Assembly (NCBI RefSeq): GCF_003730015.1
Contig: NZ_RJTU01000018.1
Coordinates: forward strand, 1-64,000
DNA length: 64,000 bases
From: Epilithonimonas hominis
GTDB taxonomy: Bacteria > Bacteroidota > Bacteroidia > Flavobacteriales > Weeksellaceae
Reading direction: 5' to 3'
Shown here: one piece after another, positions 1-8,021 of the stretch
Numbering within the stretch: the stretch's first letter is position 1
Layout: each line of letters starts with the position of its first letter
The notes under the pieces: model-generated
What the model saw: the letters and a program-made list of their open reading frames with translations, nothing else
Databases searched by the model: none
What the model was told of the DNA's origin: nothing
Made by a program: the position numbers and the translations under genes

Positions 1-10
1 GGTGGTTTAA

Positions 11-436
11 GGAGAGACTACATACACCCGAAACAAAACGAAGATTAATATAAAGGTAAAATTACCTGATAATAGATTTGTTGACGAACTATTGAATTTT
101 TATAAAATGTACAGAATCTATGATACAGATTATATCTTTCCTATTTTGAAAAAAGATAAATCAGAATATACAGATGATGAATTGAATAACAGGAAAGATT
201 CGGTAAGAAGGTATTTCAATAAACAGTTGAAAAAACTTCTTCAATTATGCGAGATAGAAAAAAACATTACTTTCTATACCGCCAGACATACTTTTGCAAC
301 AGCTGCTTTAAGAAACGGAGTTAATATCCATACAATAAAACAATCTCTTGGACATCAAAGTATTACGACTACAGAAAATTACCTTGAAGATTTCTCGGAT
401 AATGAAGTTGATAAACAACTTGAAAATATTTTTTAA
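11..436 (+). CDS. Tyrosine recombinase/integrase, C-terminal part
   Basis: This is the C-terminal catalytic part of a tyrosine-family site-specific recombinase. The protein contains RHTFATAALRNG, then LGHQS and an ENYLEDF tail, which match the R-H-x-x-R/H-x-x-H box and the following nucleophile Tyr of the family. The first ATG is at 92, but the frame stays open back to 11 and already reads like recombinase sequence (TRNKTKINIKVKLP). An in-frame TAA lies at 8-10, so the N-terminal domain is either in another frame (a frameshift) or lost; the window edge hides which. It would be the integrase of this element or of a neighbour. A terminator-like hairpin follows the stop. Confidence 0.75.
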   Translation, partial: GETTYTRNKTKINIKVKLPDNRFVDELLNFYKMYRIYDTDYIFPILKKDKSEYTDDELNNRKDSVRRYFNKQLKKLLQLCEIEKNITFYTARHTFATAALRNGVNIHTIKQSLGHQSITTTENYLEDFSDNEVDKQLENIF

Positions 437-456
437 TGAAATTTTACGCAATCATA

Positions 457-479
457 AAACTCCCAATTATTGGGAGTTT
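457..479. terminator. Bidirectional terminator hairpin
   Basis: A perfect 9-bp stem (aaactccca / tgggagttt) with a 5-nt loop lies between two convergent genes, the recombinase ending at 436 and the zeta-like gene ending at 498. The A and T ends allow it to work in both directions. Confidence 0.65.
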
Positions 480-497
480 GTCGTATAGTTGTAATAT

Positions 498-1247
498 CTA
501 CGACTTTATTTTATTGATAATATATTCCACGAACCAATTAGGCATATCCTCTTCATCTACATATAATGTCATAACTTTATTATCCACTTCTGCAATCATC
601 TTCATATTGTTGGAATTATCAAAAAGATAAGCCCGGTCTGACAACTGAATGGCATCATAAGCATTATCTAAAGTAGGTGTGTATCTTGATTTCACTTTTG
701 CTTTATCGACTTTGTGGCCACCTTTTGCAACCCTGTTTTCAACGCGGGAAACATTAATATCCGGATTGTCAATACATACAAAATAAAGATATATCCTATA
801 CCCTTTTTCCCTAGCCAATTTAAGTTCATTGAGCTTGGATGGATGGCTCATAACACTTTCGAAAGAAAAAGTTTCTTCCTTCTCTAACAGTTTTTTTCTG
901 ATGAAGGAAGATATTAACGATGCTTCATAGCTATGAGTATCTTTGGATTTGTCAACGATGATATTTTCTTTTAAAGAAATGTCAATAGAATGATTTGATT
1001 CTTCTGATTTCTTAAGAAGTGTCACAGAATCTTCTTCTTTTAGAAAATGATCAAAATCCTGCTGACTTACTTTTAAATTGAAAGAATCCAGGTCGAGAAA
1101 CCCTGTTTTAAGAATTTCTTTTTCAATTTCATCGGAATTAATATAAACTCCAGAATTATAATTATGCTTTTTAAATTCTTCATACAAACTCGACTTTCCA
1201 GAACCATTGGGACCACAGAAAAGGCGAAGTTTCTTTTTTACAGACAT
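498..1247 (-). CDS. Zeta-toxin-like P-loop ATPase
   Basis: The 249-residue protein starts with a P-loop (GPNGSGKSS, residues 12-20), followed by YINSDEIEKE, the arrangement seen in zeta-toxin-like kinases annotated as predicted ABC-type ATPases (COG4185-like). Classical zeta toxins phosphorylate UDP-N-acetylglucosamine; whether this one does is not shown. The gene overlaps the end of a small upstream gene (1238-1492) by 10 bp, the order expected of an antitoxin-toxin pair. It is transcribed towards the recombinase and shares a terminator with it. Family assignment is firm; the toxin role is inference. Confidence 0.75.
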   Translation of the reverse strand: MSVKKKLRLFCGPNGSGKSSLYEEFKKHNYNSGVYINSDEIEKEILKTGFLDLDSFNLKVSQQDFDHFLKEEDSVTLLKKSEESNHSIDISLKENIIVDKSKDTHSYEASLISSFIRKKLLEKEETFSFESVMSHPSKLNELKLAREKGYRIYLYFVCIDNPDINVSRVENRVAKGGHKVDKAKVKSRYTPTLDNAYDAIQLSDRAYLFDNSNNMKMIAEVDNKVMTLYVDEEDMPNWFVEYIINKIKS

Positions 1248-1492
1248 AGCTTGCTTCCTTTTCTTAGCCCTGTTTTTTCAGAGGTAATTTTATCAACTTT
1301 TCCTGCTTCTACCCATTTATCTTTATGAACGGTATAAATAACGCCACTTTTCAAAATAGTATATGGAATATCTAAAACTCTTGATGCTCTTTGCGCATTA
1401 AGAGATGCTCTTCTTGCTGATCTTCTCAAACTTCTGTGGCCAGAAGCAGAAATCACTCTTTTTCTGATTTGTTTTCTCTCTCTATTAGTCAT
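1238..1492 (-). CDS. Small basic protein, candidate partner of the zeta-like ATPase
   Basis: The 84-residue protein has a very basic N-terminal half, rich in Arg and Ser (SLRRSARRAS, LNAQRASRVL), and a C-terminal part with YTVHKDKWVEAG. No DNA-binding fold can be named with certainty. Its stop overlaps the start of the zeta-like gene by 10 bp, so the two are co-translated. That position suggests an antitoxin or a nucleic-acid-binding accessory protein, but the family is not recognised. Confidence 0.55.
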   Translation of the reverse strand: MTNRERKQIRKRVISASGHRSLRRSARRASLNAQRASRVLDIPYTILKSGVIYTVHKDKWVEAGKVDKITSEKTGLRKGSKLCL

Positions 1493-1523
1493 TGCAAGTA
1501 TCTTTTACTATACGAATATACAA

Positions 1524-1538
1524 AATATCTGCGATATT
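1524..1538. promoter_or_regulatory. Small inverted repeat upstream of the zeta-like pair
   Basis: The sequence aatatc-tgc-gatatt forms 6-bp arms about 30 bp upstream of the start at 1492. It could be an operator for an autoregulated toxin-antitoxin pair. It is short, so chance is possible. Confidence 0.3.
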
Positions 1539-1640
1539 GTTATTTTGAACAAGATCTCTCTTTCCTTTGTTTTATTATTTGGTTTTATTAAATCATAATG
1601 CCAACTGTTAAAGACAAAAACCTAATGAGTACATAAAAAA

Positions 1641-4604
1641 TTAAGATAATGTTTGCTCTAGCAACCCTTTCCAAATAGTAAAACCTTTATTGTCATCAGA
1701 ATAATCGTGAACAATTCTTGAAAAGTTTTGTGGATTGGTCTCCAAATAAGTTTGTCGCCCTTTTTCTCTGATGATGTTCAATTCTTTGTCAATTTGTTTT
1801 ACGGTGTCAATCAAAACCGATTTACTTTTGTCGGTATGCCAAATATAGGTTGCTTCTTCGGTGTCTAATGTTTCTAAAATGACGTGATAGTTTTGTTCTC
1901 CTGCCAACAGAAAGACGAATGAAAACGGCTGTAAAACAAACCGCAGTTTCATTATATTTCGTTCGTGTTTTTCGGCTAAAAATTGAATGTGCTGTGAATG
2001 TTTGTATTGTTTCCCTTTCAATAAATCTTCTAAAATATTTTCGGTATCAGAATAAATATTTTGATTTTTTGCAAGCTCATTTGTGGAGAGGATATTTTGT
2101 TTTAATGTAGGAATTTGACTGATAAAACTTTTGTTCAAAAATTGAAATTTTACGCTTTCAACGATTTCTTTATTGATATTTTCAAGGTCTGATGATGTTG
2201 CTAATTGCGACAAAATCACTCCACTTTCTATTTCGGCATAAACATCAATCGTAACCATTTTTGATTTCAAAACCTTGATAAAATAAGGTTTCAACACTTC
2301 AAATTCTGGTCTGAATTCTTCGTTTTCGATTTCAAAATCAAATCGTTGGTTACTTTCTTTATCAATGTGTTCAAAACCAACATTGCCGTACCTGAAATCC
2401 AAATCTTCTATGGCTATTTTTATTTGCTTTTCTATAATGAAACTCTGTCTTTCTGGAATAATTTCGGTCGGTTCGTCAAACAGACTTGCTTGCCTTACAA
2501 TCTGACGGTAATAAGTGTTGCGTTTTAAAAACAGTTTGTTCAGATAATCAATTTTGATATCCCGATAATCATAGATTGTCGGATTGATTTCCGAACGTTG
2601 CACACGTCCGATATACTGAATCAGCTTGCCTTTGAAAGAAAAAGGGTACACCAAAAACAAGGAACTGATATTCGACAAATCCGAACCCTCTCCAAAATAT
2701 TGCCCTGTGGTAATCAATACCTGAAAATTGCCTTGTTGTAAAGTCTGCCATTTCGATTTTCTGTTGGCATCAGAATCATCTCCATTTAAAGTAACGACTT
2801 CGTAAGATTGTTTCAAGAAAAGGTAAAGTGTATCAATATGCTCTTTTCTTTCTGTGATAATAGCAATTCGTTTTCCTTGGGAAAGTTCGTTTTTGATGTC
2901 GTTCAGAATCAATTTGTTTCGTTCAGAATCGTGAACCAGTATTTTTGAAAGTGTTTCAAAGTTGTCCGTTTTGGAATTGAAAGGAATATCCAAATTAGTA
3001 TTTCTGACAATGATTTGAGCGTGTTTGAAGTTCTCAATTTGGTTGCTACTAATTTCTGAAATAATTTCTCCAAGAAAAGCAAAAATCAGTTTGTCATCAT
3101 TGTATTTTCTGAACGGAGTTGCTGTCAATCCGTAGAGATAAAATGTGTTTAATTTCTCAATCGTATTGCGAAAAGTTTCGGCAGGAATATGATGACATTC
3201 ATCCACTAAAATAGTTCCGAATTGATTCTGGATTTGCTCTATTTGTTTCGGTAAACTTTGGATAGTCGCTATGGTAATTTGCTTGCCTATTTTTGTTTTT
3301 CCCTGACCTATAATGCCGATTTCGTGTTTCGGAATCCCGAGAAAAGCCTGAACCCTTTCCTGCCATTGTTCCAATAATTGTTTACGATGCACAACAATTA
3401 AGGCAGGTTGTTTTTTCTCTGCAATAATCTTTAAACCCATTATCGTTTTGCCCGAACCGGGCGGAGCAACGATAACTCCAAAATCCTTTTTTGAAATTGT
3501 TTCAATAACTTTTTGCTGATGCTTTCTCAACGTAGCATTGAACGAATAAGGAATTTCTTTTTTTGATTTTCGGTTATCCTGAAAATCAAAATCTAAGTTT
3601 TGTTCTTTACAAAATCGAAGGATTTTTCCGATAAATCCTCGTGGAATGATGATTTCATTTTCTGTTTCTTCAACGAGTTTAAAATATCGTTCTGTTCCGA
3701 AAGTATTTTTACCTGATTTTTGCTTGATGAAGAATTCCGAATTGGCAAAATTCAGTTCTTCTTTCAGAAAATTGATGAGTGGTGTTGTCAATCCATCTCG
3801 TTGAATACGAATGTTATGTTGAAGTGTAATGGATAGTTTGTCATTATGGTTTTTAGAAATTGGCTGATTTTGCGTTGTTGAAATTTCCTGAAATAATTTA
3901 TCCAATTCTTCAATTGAAGTTCGTTTAATTTCATTCAAAAATTGCCATTGATTAGGATATGGTTCAAAAGTTTCAGGGTTGACAAAGCAACTGTTTCCAT
4001 TCTCCATTGCAGGTTTGAAAAACGGTAAAGCAATCAAATTCCCTAAACCTTTTCCCGAAAGAAAATCCTGATTGGGAAATAGTCTGTCGAAACTTGAACT
4101 TTTGTCAAACATTGAAAAAGCTCCCGATTGTTCTAAAATAGAAATGAAAATTTTCCTGTTTCTGATTGCAGGATATGGCTTATCAAAAAATACCCAAACG
4201 TGTCCGCCATTTCCCGAACGGGACCTTTCCAAATAGGCAGGAATGTTTTTTTCTTTACAAGCATCTAAGAAATTTACGGCTTCTTCTTTCCAATTTTGTT
4301 TGTCAAAATCAGCCACTAAAAACCAAGAAGTATTATCTGGTAGTAATGGATAAACTCCAATTTGCTGAACGCCGTTTAAGTGTTTTTGGAGTTCATTATC
4401 GGTAAGTGGTAAATAATTTTTGTGTGGATAGTTTGCAAAAGTTCCACCATTCGATTTATGGATGCGATAGTGATATGGATCATAATGATAAGAAGGCATA
4501 TAGCCCGATTTTCCTGATTTTTCCCAGCGAACAGCGAATACGTCTTCACGTCCTTGGAAGAGCGAGCGGAAGGTGTTTATATGTTCGTTAGAAATATCAT
4601 TCAT
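1641..4604 (-). CDS. Primase-helicase with TOTE-type AEP domain
   Basis: The 987-residue protein joins two enzymes. Residues about 15-230 look like an archaeo-eukaryotic-type primase of the TOTE conflict-system family: a VADFD motif with D99 and D101, then RSGNGGH with H135. Residues about 360-690 are a superfamily 2 helicase: Walker A APPGSGKT (380-387), DECH (468-471), TATP (494-497) and the arginine-finger motif QYIGRVQR (663-670). A 300-residue C-terminal part has no fold that I can name. It is the last gene of the seven-gene operon that starts at 10834, 11 bp after the 92-aa gene. A primase-helicase beside a methylase and an HNH nuclease suggests a defence role acting on DNA; this is inference. 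Confidence 0.85.
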   Translation of the reverse strand: MNDISNEHINTFRSLFQGREDVFAVRWEKSGKSGYMPSYHYDPYHYRIHKSNGGTFANYPHKNYLPLTDNELQKHLNGVQQIGVYPLLPDNTSWFLVADFDKQNWKEEAVNFLDACKEKNIPAYLERSRSGNGGHVWVFFDKPYPAIRNRKIFISILEQSGAFSMFDKSSSFDRLFPNQDFLSGKGLGNLIALPFFKPAMENGNSCFVNPETFEPYPNQWQFLNEIKRTSIEELDKLFQEISTTQNQPISKNHNDKLSITLQHNIRIQRDGLTTPLINFLKEELNFANSEFFIKQKSGKNTFGTERYFKLVEETENEIIIPRGFIGKILRFCKEQNLDFDFQDNRKSKKEIPYSFNATLRKHQQKVIETISKKDFGVIVAPPGSGKTIMGLKIIAEKKQPALIVVHRKQLLEQWQERVQAFLGIPKHEIGIIGQGKTKIGKQITIATIQSLPKQIEQIQNQFGTILVDECHHIPAETFRNTIEKLNTFYLYGLTATPFRKYNDDKLIFAFLGEIISEISSNQIENFKHAQIIVRNTNLDIPFNSKTDNFETLSKILVHDSERNKLILNDIKNELSQGKRIAIITERKEHIDTLYLFLKQSYEVVTLNGDDSDANRKSKWQTLQQGNFQVLITTGQYFGEGSDLSNISSLFLVYPFSFKGKLIQYIGRVQRSEINPTIYDYRDIKIDYLNKLFLKRNTYYRQIVRQASLFDEPTEIIPERQSFIIEKQIKIAIEDLDFRYGNVGFEHIDKESNQRFDFEIENEEFRPEFEVLKPYFIKVLKSKMVTIDVYAEIESGVILSQLATSSDLENINKEIVESVKFQFLNKSFISQIPTLKQNILSTNELAKNQNIYSDTENILEDLLKGKQYKHSQHIQFLAEKHERNIMKLRFVLQPFSFVFLLAGEQNYHVILETLDTEEATYIWHTDKSKSVLIDTVKQIDKELNIIREKGRQTYLETNPQNFSRIVHDYSDDNKGFTIWKGLLEQTLS

Positions 4605-4615
4605 TAACGATTGTT

Positions 4616-4894
4616 TTACTCCTCTTTATCATCGTATTCATTCCAATAGAACATCGCCCCTTCTTCATCAACTGTTTTGTAATATTCTAAAAGCTGAATA
4701 AACAAATCATCGCCAATTCCGTGTATTGTGAGTGATAAAAGCGTGTCTAAACAATGTTCAATTTCTGTAGAATCTTTAGATTTACAATCAATAAGAGTCA
4801 CAACTTCGTTTTTCAATGCAGGTAAATGCACTGACAAAGATTGGTTGAATGCTTCAATTATTTGCTTTAAGTCGTTCACTAATTGCTTATCCAT
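4616..4894 (-). CDS. Small acidic protein of the defence operon
   Basis: The 92-residue acidic protein ends with YWNEYDDKEE and is probably mainly helical. I do not recognise a family. It lies 9 bp after the methyltransferase stop and 11 bp before the primase-helicase start, so it is almost certainly co-transcribed. It may be a structural or regulatory subunit of either neighbour. No catalytic motif is visible. Confidence 0.6.
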   Translation of the reverse strand: MDKQLVNDLKQIIEAFNQSLSVHLPALKNEVVTLIDCKSKDSTEIEHCLDTLLSLTIHGIGDDLFIQLLEYYKTVDEEGAMFYWNEYDDKEE

Positions 4895-4903
4895 TTCACA
4901 CTT

Positions 4904-6772
4904 TTAAATTGGTTCGGTAATCAACTCTTCATTTAATTGAACATCATAATAATCTTCCAGGAAAGCATCAATTATATTCTGATTAGGTTCATTGATTAGA
5001 AAATCAATATCATCTTCAGTAAATTCCGGAATACCAAAATTTTTGATATAAGTTCCGTTCAAGGAATAATATGCTGATGAATAAGGTTTGCTTGTTGTTT
5101 TGATATAATACCAAAATAAACGTGATTCTAAAATCTTCTTTACCAACAGCATTTCCTCTTCTGAATGACCTATAATTGCTTGACCATTGTAGAACAGCAA
5201 ATCATCATCATTACTGATTAGATAACTGGGAATTCTATCCGAAAACTTTGGAAAAAACAATTTATTGGCAACCTTTTCTAATGATTGTGTTCTTCCAAAA
5301 GCAAACCATTTTTCATATTTACCTTTACCTTTATCCCGCTTCGCCAAATCTTCTTTTTTCTTCTTCAGATATTTATAGGCGTAAGGATATTGCTCTTTCA
5401 ATATCTCTTCCTCAAGAGCTTTAGGCTTAATTTCGCCGTCGTATGGAAACAAAACTTTCTCTTTTACCTCATCGAAATTTATATCTCTGCTCAGTTTATT
5501 GGAGTTCAAAATGTCCTTGCAAATTCCTTTTTCAATTGGGTGAACAATACCGTTTTGGAGATAATAAAAATTTTCGTCTTCTTCAACAGGCTTAAAAATG
5601 TAAATGTCATTTTTTAACGTAGCTATGCCGTGTCGTGTTTTATATTTTTCTCCAAAAGGCTTTCCTACTGCTTCAATACGTGAGATAATTTCATTATCAT
5701 TTAAGTTCCAACCATTTTTTGCATCAAGATTTCTGTAATTGATTCTGCTGTATTGATTTCTATTTGTTGGTAATTCTTTGTGTTCTGATTTATAGTATTC
5801 AATATAGGTTCGCTTTGAATTTTCAAGAAAACAAATACAAGTATATGTGCTTTTCGATTTAAAAATTTGATTGGTACCAAAATCTACAATTCTTATTCCT
5901 GCATTACGTTCTTCAAAATAGTTTCTTAACGCCCTACCGTTTAAACTTTTGAAAAAAGTATTCATTGTGATAAAGCCAAGAATACCATTCTCTGCAAGGT
6001 TTTCGTACCCAATTTGAAAAAAAGGAATATACAAATCCGGATTTCCGGTAGTGCAAACTTCCCAAAGTTTCACATTTTCTTTAGCGTTATCATCAAGATT
6101 TCGAGCTGAAACATAAGGCGGGTTTCCGACTACGATTTGAAAGCCATCAAAGTCTGAATAATGCTCTTGCCAATTAAAAAGCAAAGCATCTCCCTGATGT
6201 ATATTAAAGTGAAAAACTTCTACATCTTCTCCTTCAGATAAAGCCAACAATGACAATAATAATTTACTACGTGTTACTGAATATTCCTGAATGTCTAAGC
6301 CAAAAATTTGATTTTGAAAAATTTCTTGATAAGTATTTCCAGTTATTCTTCTTAGTTCTTTAGCTGAATTATATAAAAATCCGGAACAACCGCAGGCAAT
6401 ATCCGCAATTGTAACTTCACTAAGATTATTTCTTTGGTTGCGAAATGTTTGTGCTACGATATATTCTCTAATTTCTGAAGGTGTATATATCGCTCCATTT
6501 ACAATCCTGTCTGAAGGGGAAATTACGAACTCGAAGAGTTCGATTAGTTTTTCGATATTAAAATCTTCTATTTCACTTTGTACAATTTCAATGAACTGTA
6601 ATAACTTTTCTCTTTTTGTCGATTTTCTCTTTGAGATAGAATAGTTTCTTAGAAGCTGATTGTTTATTAAATTTAATCCATTAATTTCAATGAAAGCAGA
6701 CACAATTAGTTTATCCACTTCTTTTGGAGGTAGAGCAGATGATTCGAGGAATTTAAAAACCTTTGGGTTCAT
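4904..6772 (-). CDS. Adenine-specific DNA methyltransferase, Eco57I/TaqI type
   Basis: The 622-residue protein carries the N6-adenine methylase motifs in the usual order: the SAM-binding motif DIACGCSGF (124-132) and the catalytic NPPY (217-220). Before these lies an IYTPSEIREYIV stretch typical of type I/IIG methylases. The C-terminal 250 residues resemble the TaqI-like target-recognition domain (a GIATLKNDIYIF segment, later FFPKFSDRIPSYLIS). It would methylate host DNA so that the system's nuclease spares it. No nuclease motif is obvious inside it; the adjacent HNH gene (6782-7342) is the likely cutting partner. Confidence 0.88.
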   Translation of the reverse strand: MNPKVFKFLESSALPPKEVDKLIVSAFIEINGLNLINNQLLRNYSISKRKSTKREKLLQFIEIVQSEIEDFNIEKLIELFEFVISPSDRIVNGAIYTPSEIREYIVAQTFRNQRNNLSEVTIADIACGCSGFLYNSAKELRRITGNTYQEIFQNQIFGLDIQEYSVTRSKLLLSLLALSEGEDVEVFHFNIHQGDALLFNWQEHYSDFDGFQIVVGNPPYVSARNLDDNAKENVKLWEVCTTGNPDLYIPFFQIGYENLAENGILGFITMNTFFKSLNGRALRNYFEERNAGIRIVDFGTNQIFKSKSTYTCICFLENSKRTYIEYYKSEHKELPTNRNQYSRINYRNLDAKNGWNLNDNEIISRIEAVGKPFGEKYKTRHGIATLKNDIYIFKPVEEDENFYYLQNGIVHPIEKGICKDILNSNKLSRDINFDEVKEKVLFPYDGEIKPKALEEEILKEQYPYAYKYLKKKKEDLAKRDKGKGKYEKWFAFGRTQSLEKVANKLFFPKFSDRIPSYLISNDDDLLFYNGQAIIGHSEEEMLLVKKILESRLFWYYIKTTSKPYSSAYYSLNGTYIKNFGIPEFTEDDIDFLINEPNQNIIDAFLEDYYDVQLNEELITEPI

Positions 6773-6781
6773 CTGAATAAT

Positions 6782-7342
6782 CTATTGTTCCTTACTTAAA
6801 AAATTTCTGTATTTATGAAATTCAATATTTAGATTAATGTATTCATCTTTAACTTCATTTGAAACGTTCACATTTTTTTCGATGACATCCCCGAGTAGGT
6901 CAATTTTTTCAATCAATTTATCCAACGCCCAAATTATCTGATATCGCTTTAAGAACAATTTCAAACTTTTGTGCATATAGACTGCAGTAGCCGACCCTTT
7001 CATAGCAAAAATATTTCCATCATTGTCCCTATCAAAATGTTCATTAAAGTTTACATCGCAAGGATCTAAATACTCATTTTCATCATCTGATTTTAGTACA
7101 TTCACATAAGAACAGCAATAAACCAAATTAGAATAGGATGTTTCAAGTTCGGGAAATTTACTTTTCGGCTTAAAGTGGTCAATATGAAAAGTCTTCGGAC
7201 CTCCAAACCAAAAATCACTACAATCGGTATAACCACATTTTTTCCTAAAATCCGTTCTAAGATACGGCTTGAAACTACGGTAGTTTGCAAATGTCTTTTT
7301 ACAAGTCCTTTGTGGGGTGTCGGTTCTAAAATCAATTGCCAT
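6782..7342 (-). CDS. HNH endonuclease
   Basis: The 186-residue protein has an HNH nuclease core: two Cys of a CGYTDC knuckle (36-41), then HIDHF (53-57, the catalytic His pair), a conserved Asn in YSNLVYCC (70-77), and a Lys-Ser-Asp after it. The layout resembles the HNH proteins that serve as effectors in several defence systems, such as the PtuB type. Sitting between the methyltransferase and the receiver gene with gaps of 9 and 4 bp, it is probably the restriction subunit of this operon. Target specificity cannot be read from the sequence. Confidence 0.82.
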   Translation of the reverse strand: MAIDFRTDTPQRTCKKTFANYRSFKPYLRTDFRKKCGYTDCSDFWFGGPKTFHIDHFKPKSKFPELETSYSNLVYCCSYVNVLKSDDENEYLDPCDVNFNEHFDRDNDGNIFAMKGSATAVYMHKSLKLFLKRYQIIWALDKLIEKIDLLGDVIEKNVNVSNEVKDEYINLNIEFHKYRNFLSKEQ

Positions 7343-7346
7343 TATC

Positions 7347-8021
7347 TTACTTGTTTAGCTTATTAATCATATTATCTACCCTGCTTAATAATTCACCTAA
7401 TCTGTCAGTATTTGAAGACAATTTATACTCGTTTGGTATCGAAGAACTCTTGTCAACTGATTTTTCAATGAAACCATCCAATTCTATGATTCTTTGCTCT
7501 TCATCATAATTTGCTTTCCCTGCTTTTTTCTTTTCCAATAATTGAATCAACTCTTCTTCCGCATTTTTTAATTTTGATTGATAATGATTTATTGAAGCAA
7601 TTACCCTGTCTAAAAATGTGGCTTTTGCCTTTGTCGTTTCTTCTTTATTTGACTTGTGTAAAATATTTTTTACATATATTTTATTCACATCATCAGTTTG
7701 ATTAATTGCAACATCATCGAAGGCAGTTAACACTATAAATGGGAAATCTGCTCTAATGGAAAGAAACGCTTCAAGTAGTTCTGTTCCATTATACGGAACG
7801 TTATAATCTATATCAATTCTTTTTTCATTCAAATTGAAATCTGTGATGATTGCATCTGGTGATGTTTCAATGATTTTTTCAATCATCGAATCTAAATCTG
7901 CCAAAGGCAGCTGTGTTAGCGGAGCAATTTCTCCTGCCCTTGGTGATTTTTCTACGTAATCTAGAAAATCATCGAAGCTGTCTTTTTCCTCATCAATAAA
8001 GAGTATTTTATACTTGTCCAT
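7347..8021 (-). CDS. Receiver-domain protein
   Basis: Residues 1-125 form a response-regulator receiver domain: acidic pair D10-E11, phosphoacceptor D61 in IITDFN, the T99 region (IVLTAF) and K118. There is an insertion before the phosphoacceptor strand. The remaining 100 residues are mostly coiled-coil-like helices with no DNA-binding domain, so this is not a standard transcription factor. It overlaps the kinase-like gene upstream by 14 bp. It probably receives phosphate from, or binds, the kinase-like protein and passes the signal to the nuclease or helicase. Confidence 0.78.
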   Translation of the reverse strand: MDKYKILFIDEEKDSFDDFLDYVEKSPRAGEIAPLTQLPLADLDSMIEKIIETSPDAIITDFNLNEKRIDIDYNVPYNGTELLEAFLSIRADFPFIVLTAFDDVAINQTDDVNKIYVKNILHKSNKEETTKAKATFLDRVIASINHYQSKLKNAEEELIQLLEKKKAGKANYDEEQRIIELDGFIEKSVDKSSSIPNEYKLSSNTDRLGELLSRVDNMINKLNK

